DNA of 64,000 bases, from positions 3,037,501-3,101,500 of the forward strand of contig NZ_CP058349.1 of assembly GCF_013395055.1 (NCBI RefSeq), given 5' to 3'. This document shows positions 18,190-26,581 of the stretch, piece by piece. Positions within the stretch are counted from its first letter, which is position 1. Each line of letters begins with the position of its first letter. The notes under the pieces were generated by a model, which searched no databases, was not told the origin of the DNA, and saw only the letters and a program-made list of their open reading frames with translations. The position numbers and the translations under genes are program-made. The stretch is from Pseudomonas sp. ABC1 (lineage in GTDB: Bacteria; Pseudomonadota; Gammaproteobacteria; Pseudomonadales; Pseudomonadaceae).

Positions 18190-18519
18190 TTAACGGCTGG
18201 CGCTGAAGCTGTAACCGCACTCCAGACATTGGTAATTGGCCAGCACGTTGTCGTCGATCTGCTCGCCCAGCGTGGCCCCGGCGATGCCGCCAGCGACCCC
18301 GCCAAACAGGCCACCCAAAATCGCCCCGGCGATGCTTCCGATAGCAATGCCCACCGGCCCACCGACTACACCCAGTACCGCGCCGGCTTCCGCACCTGAC
18401 AGGGCACCGGCGGCGCCACTGGCTGCACCGCCTGCGGCACCAATTAAACCTCCCGTTTGTTTACCGATATTTTTAGTGATGACGCGTCCAGAGTTACAGC
18501 TTGGGCAAGGTGTATACAT
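18190..18519 (-). CDS. Glycine-zipper protein flanked by zinc-ribbon half sites
   Basis: A 109-residue hypothetical protein of unusual layout. An N-terminal C-P-S-C knuckle is followed by about 65 residues of Gly/Ala-rich repeats (GGAASGAAG, GGLFGGVAGGIAGATLG) that would form a glycine-zipper transmembrane or oligomerising hairpin, then a C-terminal C-L-E-C knuckle. The two CxxC pairs could join into one zinc ribbon across the membrane hairpin. There is no signal peptide. It is the first gene of the minus-strand island cassette. I do not recognise a characterised relative; membrane perturbation or pore formation is only a guess. Confidence 0.7.
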   Translation of the reverse strand: MYTPCPSCNSGRVITKNIGKQTGGLIGAAGGAASGAAGALSGAEAGAVLGVVGGPVGIAIGSIAGAILGGLFGGVAGGIAGATLGEQIDDNVLANYQCLECGYSFSASR

Positions 18520-18541
18520 ACGCAGATCCTCTCAAGTGATG

Positions 18542-18643
18542 GGCGTGCCGAGGTAGAAGCTGGCACGCCAAATCCCCCTGCAGCAGTCGATACTGCGGGG
18601 TGTTCAATGAGGTGATATAGGTTTGAAATATTTTTGGATCCAA
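18542..18643 (-). promoter_or_regulatory. Candidate promoter and hairpins upstream of the glycine-zipper gene
   Basis: The 341-base gap 18520-18860 has no convincing gene. On the minus strand, TTGGAT (18638-18643) and TATATC (18614-18619) are spaced 18 bases apart and could form a sigma-70 promoter for the cassette; TTGGATCCAA is itself palindromic. Between it and the gene start are two inverted repeats: GGCGTGCC/GGCACGCC (18542-18549 and 18562-18569), and a CCCCTGCAG/CTGCGGGG stem at about 18574-18597. The remainder (18650-18860), next to the integrase stop, shows nothing I can identify. Confidence 0.35.
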
Positions 18644-18860
18644 TTTCGATTAATCTAGCGCTGTAGACGTAACCGGAAAGGGGTCCCTCAGGCTTTGAGA
18701 AGGGCGAGGAAGGTCGATAATTAAATTATGAGGAACTGGGACGCTCGCGGTCCTGAGCGAAAACTGATCCAAGTGAACCACAGCACATGGGTCACCATCG
18801 GCAACCCTGTGAGGTAGCATCATGTCCGTAGCCCGCTTTGGGCTAGGGGCTGACGTTGGG

Positions 18861-20117
18861 TCAACGTATCGAGACGACTTTTTTATCTTGATTTTCTCTG
18901 ATGGCTGACACCGACAGGTTGCCTGTAGCAGCTTCCTGAATGTGGTCGCTCCACCACGCCATCAGAGGGCGTCTGCGTTCTATGTAATCTGCTCGGTTGT
19001 ACGCGCTACGTACCTCGTCTTTATCGACGTGGGCAAGCGCAACCTCGATCAATTCAGGATCCCAGCCGTGCTCGTTGAGGATGGTGCTCGCCATAGAGCG
19101 CATCCCATGGCTTACCAAGCGCCCTTCGAAGCCCATGCGCTTTAGCGCCATGTTGGCGGTTTGGCTATTGCAGTGGGTACGAGGGTTTCGGTCTGCGGGA
19201 AACACAAATTCCCGATGTCCACTGTAAGGCTTGATTGCTTCTAGGAGCGCAAGAGCCTGGTCGGTGAGTGGGACAATGTGCGCGCGGCGCTTCTTCATGC
19301 GCTCCGCAGGAATCGTCCAGATCTTCTTCTCGATGTCGATATCTGCCCAGCGGGTGGTTGCTGCCTCGACTGGCCGGGTCATGGTGTGGAGCTGCCACTC
19401 AATCAGGCAGCGGGTAGTTCTTTTTATGCTGGCATTGGCGATTGCCACCATGAGCTCTTTCAGCTCTTCGGGGGGTAGTGCCGCCATGTTTTTCTTTTTC
19501 GGTTTCTTGAAGACGGAGCGGATACCGCTGAGCGGGTTCGCGTGAATCAGTCCAGAGTTGACCCCGTAGGTCATGATCTCGTTGAGCCGCTGCGTCAGCC
19601 GCTTCACGGTTTCAAGGCTGCCCTTGGTTTCGAGTGGCCGGAGCAGGTTGATGACTTGAGGTGCGCTGATGGCTGAGATCGGTGTGGCGCCCAAGTCCGG
19701 GAATATGTGCAATGTTAGCGAGCGCCAGATGTCCTCAGCGTAGGCCGGCGTCACAGCATCCTTCTTCAGTTCATACCAGGACGTCGCCACATTCTGGAAT
19801 GTGTGCTCAGTCGCAGCTTGTTTAGCTTGCAGCACAGCGGCCCGTTTCTCTTTAGGGTCGATGCCGTGGGCAAGGGCTTCCCTCGCTTCAACGGAACCCT
19901 TGCGTGCTTGCGCTAACGAAACTTCGGGGAAGGTTCCCAGTCCCATGTTGATCCGCTTCTTCGTCACAGGGTGTCGATAGTTGAAGTTCCATAGCTTAGA
20001 GCCATTGCTTCTCACTCGCATTTGAAGTCCGCCGCCATCAAATAGGACGTAGTCCTTTTCAGCAGGCTTGGCAGATTTGACTTTGAGTTCAGAGAGGCGG
20101 GTAGCTTGTGCGCACAT
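18861..20117 (-). CDS. P4-like tyrosine integrase of the ssrA-inserted island
   Basis: A 418-residue tyrosine recombinase. The N-terminal DUF4102-type arm-binding domain reads LFDGGGLQMRVRSNGSKLWNF. The catalytic domain shows the first Arg in TMTRPVEAA, an HGMRS box (H-x-x-R), LAHVDKDEVRSAYNR and the nucleophile Tyr region ADYIERRRPLM. The open frame extends to 20207, but that extension lies in a block of repeated TTGGCATTCCA motifs, so the ATG at 20117 (MCAQATRL) or 20123 is preferred. Its position next to the ssrA 3' end, pointing into the island, is the classic arrangement for integrases that use tmRNA as the attachment gene. Confidence 0.88.
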   Translation of the reverse strand: MCAQATRLSELKVKSAKPAEKDYVLFDGGGLQMRVRSNGSKLWNFNYRHPVTKKRINMGLGTFPEVSLAQARKGSVEAREALAHGIDPKEKRAAVLQAKQAATEHTFQNVATSWYELKKDAVTPAYAEDIWRSLTLHIFPDLGATPISAISAPQVINLLRPLETKGSLETVKRLTQRLNEIMTYGVNSGLIHANPLSGIRSVFKKPKKKNMAALPPEELKELMVAIANASIKRTTRCLIEWQLHTMTRPVEAATTRWADIDIEKKIWTIPAERMKKRRAHIVPLTDQALALLEAIKPYSGHREFVFPADRNPRTHCNSQTANMALKRMGFEGRLVSHGMRSMASTILNEHGWDPELIEVALAHVDKDEVRSAYNRADYIERRRPLMAWWSDHIQEAATGNLSVSAIRENQDKKVVSIR

Positions 20118-20192
20118 TGGCATTCCAGACTTGATTTTGGCATTCCAAAAATTAGCACCTACGGGCTTGGAATGCCATTTGGAATGCCAAAA
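20116..20192 (-). repeat. Four copies of a TTGGCATTCCA motif at the integrase promoter
   Basis: TTGGCATTCC occurs at 20117-20126 and, as TTTTGGCATTCCAAAA, at 20135-20150. The inverted form TTGGAATGCC occurs at 20167-20176 and, as TTTGGAATGCCAAAA, at 20178-20192. The second and fourth copies are the best matched. The spacing and two-plus-two inverted layout suggest binding sites for the integrase arm domain, an excisionase or an integrase repressor. The repeats are seen; the role is inferred. Confidence 0.6.
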
Positions 20193-20263
20193 GGTGTAGC
20201 TTCTCATGGACGTGCGTGGACGCCGATAGCGTTGAAAGCCTCGTATTTACTGGCTTTCAGGCA

Positions 20264-20290
20264 CAAAAAAAGACGTCCGTGGACGTCTTT
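20264..20290 (-). terminator. Intrinsic terminator downstream of ssrA
   Basis: AAAGACGTCC and GGACGTCTTT form a perfect 10-bp stem with a two-base loop, followed on the minus strand by further T residues (TTTTTTTG in all). It lies 12 bases beyond the CCA end of the tmRNA, so it ends ssrA transcripts and shields the integrase. A second smaller hairpin (GAAAGCC/GGCTTTC, 20234-20259) follows. Confidence 0.85.
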
Positions 20291-20301
20291 AGATGTTAAT
20301 T

Positions 20302-20326
20302 TGGTGGAGCCGGGGGGATTTGAACC
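20302..20326 (-). other. Probable attachment site at the ssrA 3' end
   Basis: The last 25 bases of the tmRNA, covering the T-arm and acceptor ending GGCTCCACCA, are the usual crossover segment for integrases of this kind. The integrase begins about 185 bases away. No second copy of this sequence was seen elsewhere in the window, so the partner site should lie to the left, beyond position 1. The exact core cannot be defined from one end. Confidence 0.5.
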
Positions 20327-20680
20327 CCCGTCCGCCAGCTCTCCGCTATCGGTTCTACATGCGTAGCCAGTTCTATTGAGTTAACTCCGCGCCGCCCGAA
20401 TGGCAGGGTGCTTGGAGCGAGCTGTATGAGTTTTAGCCGTTACGTCTACAGCGAACTTGGCGGCGATCCTGTTCTATCTGACGATCACTTCGGGTTTACA
20501 GGCATCCCCTGGTGATCGCTGGCGCCGAAGCGACCAGATGAAGGTTAGGCGGCTAGCGCGTACCCTTCGTAGTTGTCGTCGTTGGCAACTATAGGTTTGC
20601 AACAGTGGATTTACGAGTTCTGTTACCAACTCGGCATGCCCCTCAAGTTTCGTTACCGGCGTCGAATCCTAATCGGCCCC
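20302..20680 (-). ncRNA. ssrA: tmRNA (transfer-messenger RNA)
   Basis: The minus strand starts GGGGCCGATTAGGATTCGAC and ends in the T-arm GGTTCAAATCC and CGGCTCCACCA. The 5' GGGGCCG pairs with the 3' CGGCTCC to form the tRNA-like acceptor. The internal tag frame (20586 down to 20545) reads ANDDNYEGYALAA and ends with TAA. tmRNA with SmpB rescues stalled ribosomes and tags the product for proteolysis; smpB lies 6 kb away. The 379-base length is normal, and the 3' end is intact, so the island insertion preserved the gene. Confidence 0.97.
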
Positions 20681-20762
20681 ATAACTGTCTTTGACAGGTA
20701 GGGCGCAGTCTACGCCAAAGGCCGGGCAGCGTCGACCACTCTTCCAGCCGTTTGGCGCTGCC

Positions 20763-22481
20763 TCAGTGATGCTCCTGGCCGCAGCATTCGCCCCAGCCGC
20801 GTTGTTTCGGGGTGTGGCCGATGCCGGGGTTGAAGGTGTTGGTCGGGTCCAGTTCGCGGTAGAAGCCGGCCAGGGCCGGCTTGGCGATGTAGAGGTGGCC
20901 GACGTTGTGCTCGGCCGGGTATTCGGCGCGGCGTTCGTCCAGCAGTGCCCACATGCGGTGCTCCATGTCCAGCGGGTCGACGCCTTTGCGCACGATGTAG
21001 TCCTGGTGGAAGACATGGCAGAAGAAGTGGCCGTAGTAGAGCTTGTGGATGATTTGCTCTTCCATGGCCTGCGGCAGCGTTTCCACCCAGTCTCGGTCGT
21101 TGCGGCGCAGGGCGATGTCCAGGGCGACGATGTCTTCCACGCTGTCGCGGTGGGCTTCACGGTAGCGGATCGCTGCGCCGGCAATGGCAAAGCGGTGCAG
21201 GAATGCCTTGCGGCCTTCCTCGGCGTCACATTCGAAGAAGGCGCCACTGGTGCTGTTGCCGAAGTATTCGCCGAGGAAAGCGCGGGTGGCTTCCAGGGTG
21301 TCGTTGGATACACGTACCAGAAGGTGGTGTTCGTAGCGATCGCGGTAGTCGCGCATGCGCTGTGGCAGGTGGCTGGGGAGCAGGTTCATCGTGGCCTGTA
21401 TCACCCTGTCAGTTACGCCGCGCAGGCCGAAGCGCTCGAAGAAGCCGTCGATGCGGCTTTTCAGGGCGAAGGCGGCCGGTACCTTGGCGGTGCCGAAGCG
21501 GTCGATGACCAGGAAGGTGTCCTTGCCGTACTTCTCGCCGATATCGAAGGCAGTGCGGTGGATATATTCGCCGGCGATGGGGAGCCGTGGTAGGTCGGTC
21601 AGCAGGTGCCGGCGCACTTCGGTCAGGTCGTGCGGGTCGTTGCTGCCAATGTAGAACACCGAGCTGGGTTCTTTGGGAAAAGTGTCCAGGCGCACGGCGA
21701 ACAGGCACAGCTTTCCGGCGGAGCCGGAGGCTTCGAACAGTCGCGACGGGTCGGCGTTGAAGCGTGCCGGGGTGTCGGCATCGACTTCGCGTACATGCTC
21801 GGCATAGCTGGCGTCCGAGGCTTTGCCCGGGCTGTCGTTGTGTACCTGTTGCGGGGTGTAGTCGCCTTTTTGCAGGCGAGTGAGGATGTCCTCGGGCGTG
21901 CTGCCCAGGTCGATGCCCAGGTGGTTGACCAGTTCCAGCGAGCCGTCTTCCTTCACCCGGGCATACAGCGCCAGTTCGGTATAGGCGGGGCCGCGCCGAA
22001 CCAGTGCGCCGCCGGAGTTGTTGCAGATGCCGCCGAGCACCGAGGCGCCGATGCAGGAGGAGCCAATCACCGAGTGAGGCTCTCGGCCCAGTGGCGCGAG
22101 GGCCTGTTCCAGGCGGTCGAGGGTGGCGCCGGGCAGGCAGACCACTTGTTCACCGTCGTTGATCAGTTGCACTCCGGTGATGCGCAGGGTGCTGATCAGC
22201 ACGATCTCGCGGTCGTACTCGTTGCCATCGGGGGTGGAGCCGCCCGTCAGGCCAGTGTTGGCAGCCTGCATGATGACGATGCGATCCGCCGCGACCGCTG
22301 CCTGCAGAACCTGCCACTGCTCCAGTAGCGTGCCAGGGCGCACCACGGCGAGTACGCCGCCTTCACCGGTGCGATGGCCTTTGCGGAAGCGTCGAGTGGC
22401 CTGCTCATCGGTGAGGACGTGAGATGGCCCGACCAGGTCGTGCAGGGTTGCCAGCAAGGTATCGCGGCTTGTTTCACTCAT
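20763..22481 (-). CDS. dld: Quinone-dependent D-lactate dehydrogenase
   Basis: A 572-residue membrane-associated flavoprotein that oxidises D-lactate to pyruvate and passes electrons to the quinone pool. The FAD-binding (PCMH-type) domain shows ANTGLTGGSTPDG and SSCIGASVLGGICNNSGG; the C-terminal half is the D-LDH cap/membrane domain. Length matches the E. coli Dld family (about 570). It begins three bases after the lldD stop and is the last gene of the lactate operon lldP-lldD-dld, expected to be controlled by the divergent LldR. A GAGGCA-Gln-rich C-terminal tail ends CCGQEHH. Confidence 0.93.
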   Translation of the reverse strand: MSETSRDTLLATLHDLVGPSHVLTDEQATRRFRKGHRTGEGGVLAVVRPGTLLEQWQVLQAAVAADRIVIMQAANTGLTGGSTPDGNEYDREIVLISTLRITGVQLINDGEQVVCLPGATLDRLEQALAPLGREPHSVIGSSCIGASVLGGICNNSGGALVRRGPAYTELALYARVKEDGSLELVNHLGIDLGSTPEDILTRLQKGDYTPQQVHNDSPGKASDASYAEHVREVDADTPARFNADPSRLFEASGSAGKLCLFAVRLDTFPKEPSSVFYIGSNDPHDLTEVRRHLLTDLPRLPIAGEYIHRTAFDIGEKYGKDTFLVIDRFGTAKVPAAFALKSRIDGFFERFGLRGVTDRVIQATMNLLPSHLPQRMRDYRDRYEHHLLVRVSNDTLEATRAFLGEYFGNSTSGAFFECDAEEGRKAFLHRFAIAGAAIRYREAHRDSVEDIVALDIALRRNDRDWVETLPQAMEEQIIHKLYYGHFFCHVFHQDYIVRKGVDPLDMEHRMWALLDERRAEYPAEHNVGHLYIAKPALAGFYRELDPTNTFNPGIGHTPKQRGWGECCGQEHH

Positions 22482-22484
22482 GGG

Positions 22485-23624
22485 TCAAAGCTCCTGCACC
22501 AGCGAGTCGGCGCTGATTTCGCTGATGGATTTGGCGCCGGTCAGGACCATGGCTACGCGCATTTCCTTCTCGATCAGGTCCAGCAGGTTGGTCACGCCCG
22601 CACCGCCGGCGGCAGCCAGTGCGTAGACGAAGGCGCGGCCGAGCATCACGGTATCGGCGCCCAGGGCGATCATGCGCACCACGTCCAGGCCGTTGCGGAT
22701 GCCGGAGTCGGCGAGGATCTTCAGGTCGCCCTTGACCGCATCGGCGATCGCCGGCAGGGCTCGGGCGCTGGACAGTACGCCATCGAGCTGACGACCGCCG
22801 TGGTTGGAAACGACGATACCGTCGGCGCCAAACTTGACTGCATCCTTGGCATCTTCCGGGTCGAGGATGCCCTTGATCACCATCGGGCCGTCCCAGAATT
22901 CGCGAATCCACTCCAGGTCTTTCCAGGAGATCGACGGATCGAAGTTGGCGCCCAGCCAGCCAATGTAGTCCGCTAGCCCAGTGGGGTTGCCGCGGTAGGT
23001 GGAGATGTTGCCCAGGTCATGAGGCTTGCCCAGCAGGCCCACGTCCCAGGCCCAGGCCGGGTGCGTGACGGCTTGCAGGATGCGTCGCGCGGCGGCGTTC
23101 GGGCCGCTCATCCCCGAGTGAGCATCGCGGTAGCGGGCGCCTGGGGTGGGCATGTCTACGGTGAACACCAGGGTGGTCACACCGGCGGCCTTGGCGCGTT
23201 CCAGGGCGTTTTTCATGAAGCCGCGGTCTTTCAATACATACAGCTGGAACCACATCGGGCGGCTGATCGCCGGGGCGACTTCCTCGATCGGGCACACCGA
23301 CACGGTGGACAGGGTGAAAGGCACGCCCTTGTCTGCCGCCGCCTTGGCCGCCTGCACTTCGCCGCGTCGCGCGTACATGCCGGTCAGGCCGACCGGCGCC
23401 AGGGCCACCGGCATCGACAGTTTTTCACCGAACAACTCGGTTTCCAGGCTCAGTTCGGACATGTTCCTCAGGACGCGCTGGCGCAGGGCGATGCTGGCCA
23501 GGTCTTCCACGTTGCGCTTGAGGGTGTACTCGGCGTAGGCACCGCCGTCGATGTAGTGGAAAAGAAAGGGCGGGAGCCTGCGCTGGGCGGCGGCGCGATA
23601 ATCGGTGGAGGCGGAGATGATCAT
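22485..23624 (-). CDS. lldD: L-lactate dehydrogenase (FMN, cytochrome-linked)
   Basis: A 379-residue FMN-dependent alpha-hydroxy-acid dehydrogenase oxidising L-lactate to pyruvate at the membrane. Motifs include FHYIDGGAYAEYT at the N-terminus, the FMN segment ALAPVGLTGMYARRGE, and the catalytic VVSNHGGRQLDG with its His, followed by the phosphate-binding GIRNGLDVVRM. The open frame extends 13 codons upstream, but ATG 23624 has CAGGAAT upstream and gives the usual MIISASTDYRAAA start. Second gene of the lactate operon. Confidence 0.95.
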   Translation of the reverse strand: MIISASTDYRAAAQRRLPPFLFHYIDGGAYAEYTLKRNVEDLASIALRQRVLRNMSELSLETELFGEKLSMPVALAPVGLTGMYARRGEVQAAKAAADKGVPFTLSTVSVCPIEEVAPAISRPMWFQLYVLKDRGFMKNALERAKAAGVTTLVFTVDMPTPGARYRDAHSGMSGPNAAARRILQAVTHPAWAWDVGLLGKPHDLGNISTYRGNPTGLADYIGWLGANFDPSISWKDLEWIREFWDGPMVIKGILDPEDAKDAVKFGADGIVVSNHGGRQLDGVLSSARALPAIADAVKGDLKILADSGIRNGLDVVRMIALGADTVMLGRAFVYALAAAGGAGVTNLLDLIEKEMRVAMVLTGAKSISEISADSLVQEL

Positions 23625-23706
23625 GTGGATTCCTGCCGTTGCGAAAGAGAAAAGAGAAACCACCTCGCGGTGGTTCCTCGTTCACAGGTTAGACGCGGAC
23701 TGTCAC

Positions 23707-25395
23707 TCAGTGCACCAGCATGCCGGTCAGCCAATAGGCTTGGACCAGGGTGATCAGGCCGACGAAGGTGGCGAAGATCAGGCTGTGCTTGAGGGTGAAG
23801 CGGAACAGGTCCGACTCCTTGCCGACCATGCCGGTTGCGGCGCAGGCGACGGCGATGGACTGCGGCGAGATCATCTTGCCGGTGACGCCACCGCTGGTGT
23901 TGGCCGCAACCAGCAGGGTGTCATTGACGCCGATCTGGTGCGCGGTGGTTGCCTGCAGTGAGCTGAACAGGGCATTGGACGAGGTGTCCGAGCCGGTCAG
24001 GAACACACCCAGCCAACCGAGGAACGGCGAGAAGAACGGGAAGGCCGCACCAGTGCCAGCCAGAACCAGCGCCAGGGTGGTGGACATGCCCGAGTAGTTG
24101 GTGACGAAGGCGAATGCCAGCACCATGCCGATGGAGAGGATTGGCCAGCGCAGTTCGAACAGGGTTTCCTTGAGCGTGGTCAGACCAGTTTTTACATTGA
24201 TCCGCAGGACCAGCATCGACAGCAGTGCGGAGAAGAAGATCGCGGTGCCGGTGGCTGAGACAGGGTCAAGCTTGAAGACCGCTGCGATCGGTGTCGGGTT
24301 GGCGACGATCGGCGCGACCTTGATCACCATCTGGTCCAGGTAGGGAATGGCGATCAGGAACACCCAGCTCTCCAGTGCGCCACCTGCGGCGAACAGCGCC
24401 TTGAAGGGTTTGAGGGTCCAGATCGTGACCAGGGCGGTGAGGATCAGGAAGGGCGACCAGGCCTTGAGGATCTGTCCGAAGTTGTAGGGTGACGGAGGCA
24501 GGCTGGAGCGCCCGAAGCCACCCGCGCTGGCGACGGCGCCGCCGCCGGATACGCCTGCGATCTGAGTCTCCCCGGCGCGCTTGGGCTGCCAGATCTTCAG
24601 GAACAGGGTCAGGCAAACCAGGCTGACCAGTGCCGAGGTGATGTCCGGCAGCTCCGGCCCGATGTAGTTGGAGGTGTAGTACTGGGTGATGGCAAAGCTG
24701 ACACCCGCGACCAGCGCGGCAGGCCAGGTTTCCCGGATGCCTTTCCAGCCATCCATCATGGCAACCAGCCAGAAGGGTACGATGACCGACAGGATCGGCA
24801 ACTGACGACCGGTCATGGCGCCGATCTTGAACGCATCGATCCCCGTTACCTGCCCGGCGACGATGATCGGGATGCCGAGGGCACCGAAGGCGACTGGCGC
24901 GGTGTTGGCGATCAGGCACAGGCCTGCGGCGTAGAGCGGGTTGAAGCCGAGGCCGACCAGCAGGGCCGCCGTAATCGCCACTGGGGCACCGAAGCCCGCC
25001 GCGCCTTCCAGGAAGGCCCCGAAGGAGAAGCCGATCAGCAACACTTGCAGGCGCTGGTCATCGGTGATGGACAGGACCGAGCTGCGGATGACCTCGAACT
25101 GACCGCTCTTGACCGTCAGTTTATAGAGGAACACTGCCGCGACGATGATCCAGGCGATCGGCCACAGGCCGTAGGCAAAGCCATAGCCTGCTGCCGCCAG
25201 GGCCATGTCCGCCGGCATGCCGAACGCGGCGATGGCGATGATGATCGACAAGGCGAGGGTGATGCTGCCGGCGACATGGCCTTTGAGGCGGAAGACGGCC
25301 AGGGCCAGGAAGAAGAAGACAATCGGGACGACGGCGGCCAGTGCGGACAGGCCGAGACTGCCGAGCGGCGTGTAAAGCTGTTGCCATGTTTGCAT
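23707..25395 (-). CDS. lldP: L-lactate permease
   Basis: A 562-residue inner-membrane lactate:proton symporter of the LctP family, with about 12-14 hydrophobic segments. It begins MQTWQQLYTPLGSLGLSALAAVVP, and the family segments FGAFLEGAAGFGAPVAIT and GSDTSSNALFSSLQ are plain. It is the first gene of the minus-strand lactate operon; 82 bases separate it from lldD. A palindromic LldR-type operator lies 75 bases upstream of the ATG. Confidence 0.95.
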   Translation of the reverse strand: MQTWQQLYTPLGSLGLSALAAVVPIVFFFLALAVFRLKGHVAGSITLALSIIIAIAAFGMPADMALAAAGYGFAYGLWPIAWIIVAAVFLYKLTVKSGQFEVIRSSVLSITDDQRLQVLLIGFSFGAFLEGAAGFGAPVAITAALLVGLGFNPLYAAGLCLIANTAPVAFGALGIPIIVAGQVTGIDAFKIGAMTGRQLPILSVIVPFWLVAMMDGWKGIRETWPAALVAGVSFAITQYYTSNYIGPELPDITSALVSLVCLTLFLKIWQPKRAGETQIAGVSGGGAVASAGGFGRSSLPPSPYNFGQILKAWSPFLILTALVTIWTLKPFKALFAAGGALESWVFLIAIPYLDQMVIKVAPIVANPTPIAAVFKLDPVSATGTAIFFSALLSMLVLRINVKTGLTTLKETLFELRWPILSIGMVLAFAFVTNYSGMSTTLALVLAGTGAAFPFFSPFLGWLGVFLTGSDTSSNALFSSLQATTAHQIGVNDTLLVAANTSGGVTGKMISPQSIAVACAATGMVGKESDLFRFTLKHSLIFATFVGLITLVQAYWLTGMLVH

Positions 25396-25469
25396 GTCGA
25401 AAGCTCGCTTAAGCGGGTTGTTTTCGCTGTATCGGGGGAGGGGCGGCTGAATCCCGATTGTTTTGTATT

Positions 25470-25484
25470 ATTGGTATTACCAAT
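25470..25484. promoter_or_regulatory. LldR-type operator between lldP and lldR
   Basis: ATTGGTATTACCAAT is a perfect inverted repeat (ATTGGT-N3-ACCAAT), matching the pattern bound by FadR-subfamily GntR regulators such as LldR. It sits between the divergent lldP and lldR genes, closer to lldP. The rest of the 315-base gap holds no gene. The palindrome is seen; the regulator assignment follows from the neighbouring lldR. Confidence 0.75.
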
Positions 25485-25710
25485 TTACCTTGGCGCTGAC
25501 CAAGCATAAGATTCGAGTTGGGAGCCCGTCAATTTGACTCACTACAACTTTCGTCTTAAGGCGCGCTCGCCTCTTGTGGAAGCGGGGATGATTGTCGGGT
25601 TGTGTGACCCTGTCGTGCGTGGCCCGGGTGACGCAGAAAGGGTCCGCAGAAGGCCCATGAGCAGAAGGAAATTTCCCGGAACATCCGGGCCTGTGAACTG
25701 AGAGGAAAGG

Positions 25711-26496
25711 ATGGCATTTGATCCGGTGCGCCAACGGCGCCTGTCAGACGATATCGTGGTGCGTCTGGAGTCAATGATTCTGGAAGGTACGCTGGCGGTC
25801 GGCGAACGGCTGCCGGCCGAGCGGGTTCTCGCCGAGCGCTTTGGCGTGTCGCGGCCATCCCTGCGCGAGGCGATCCAGAAGCTGGTTGCGCGCGGCCTGA
25901 TCGTCAGTCGCCAGGGTGGTGGCAATTTCGTTTCCGAGGGGGTGGGTGCCACGTTCAGCGATCCGCTGGTGCAGTTGCTGGAGAGCAACGAGGCCGCGCA
26001 GCGGGATTTGCTGGAGCTGCGCCATACGCTGGAAGGTGCCTGCGCCTATTACGCGGCCCAGCGTGCAACCGCACCCGACCACCAGCGTCTGCTGGCAGCT
26101 TTCGAAACGTTGCAGCACTGCTATGCGCAGCATGACAACGTGAGCCGAGCCGAAGAGGGGGCGGCGGATGCGCGCTTCCACCTGGCTATTGCCGAGGCCA
26201 GTCACAACGTCGTGTTGCTGCATACAATCCGAGGTTTGTTCGATCTGCTCAAGCGTAATGTCGTGACCAACATCGGGGGCATGTATGCCCTGCGCGACGA
26301 GACACGCGACATGCTGATGAGGCAGCATCGGGAACTGCTTGATGCCATCCTGGCGCGCCGCGCCGACGATGCCCGTGATGTCGCGACACGGCATATCGAC
26401 TACGTTCAGGAGGTGTTGGCAGAGGGGCAGCAGGAGCACCAGCGGATGGAGCGGGCGCAGCGACGTCTGGGAGGAGAGGGCAGCTACAAGTTGTAG
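25711..26496 (+). CDS. lldR: Lactate-responsive GntR/FadR regulator LldR
   Basis: A 261-residue transcription factor. The N-terminal winged helix-turn-helix shows the GntR signature LPAERVLAERFGVSRPSLREAI; the C-terminal all-helical FCD domain shows RHTLEGACAYYAA, DARFHLAIAEASHN and HRELLDAI, which supply the effector/metal site. It is divergent from lldP-lldD-dld and should repress that operon in the absence of lactate through the ATTGGT-N3-ACCAAT operator. Start ATG has AGAGGAAAGG immediately upstream. Confidence 0.93.
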   Translation: MAFDPVRQRRLSDDIVVRLESMILEGTLAVGERLPAERVLAERFGVSRPSLREAIQKLVARGLIVSRQGGGNFVSEGVGATFSDPLVQLLESNEAAQRDLLELRHTLEGACAYYAAQRATAPDHQRLLAAFETLQHCYAQHDNVSRAEEGAADARFHLAIAEASHNVVLLHTIRGLFDLLKRNVVTNIGGMYALRDETRDMLMRQHRELLDAILARRADDARDVATRHIDYVQEVLAEGQQEHQRMERAQRRLGGEGSYKL

Positions 26497-26532
26497 CTGC
26501 GGCAAGCGACAGGTAGCAGGCCAGGGCAGAAA

Positions 26533-26562
26533 GACGCTTCAAAATTCTTGAGTGAAAGCGTC
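26533..26562. terminator. Hairpin between convergent lldR and smpB
   Basis: GACGCTT (26533-26539) pairs with AAGCGTC (26556-26562). On the minus strand it is followed by TTTCTGCCC, on the plus strand by ATTCTGCC, so it could act as a weak bidirectional terminator for the two converging genes. A CTGCGGCAAGCGACAGGTAGC repeat-like stretch precedes it (26496-26520). Confidence 0.45.
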
Positions 26563-26581
26563 ATTCTGCCGATCACGACTG

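Noticed and set aside
18650..18860. Small gene in the gap after the integrase
   Set aside because: No frame with a convincing ribosome site and composition was found in this stretch.
20118..20207. N-terminal extension of the integrase to 20207
   Set aside because: The extra 30 residues are encoded by the repeated TTGGCATTCCA block and do not resemble the integrase family, whose N-terminal domain starts after MCAQATRL.
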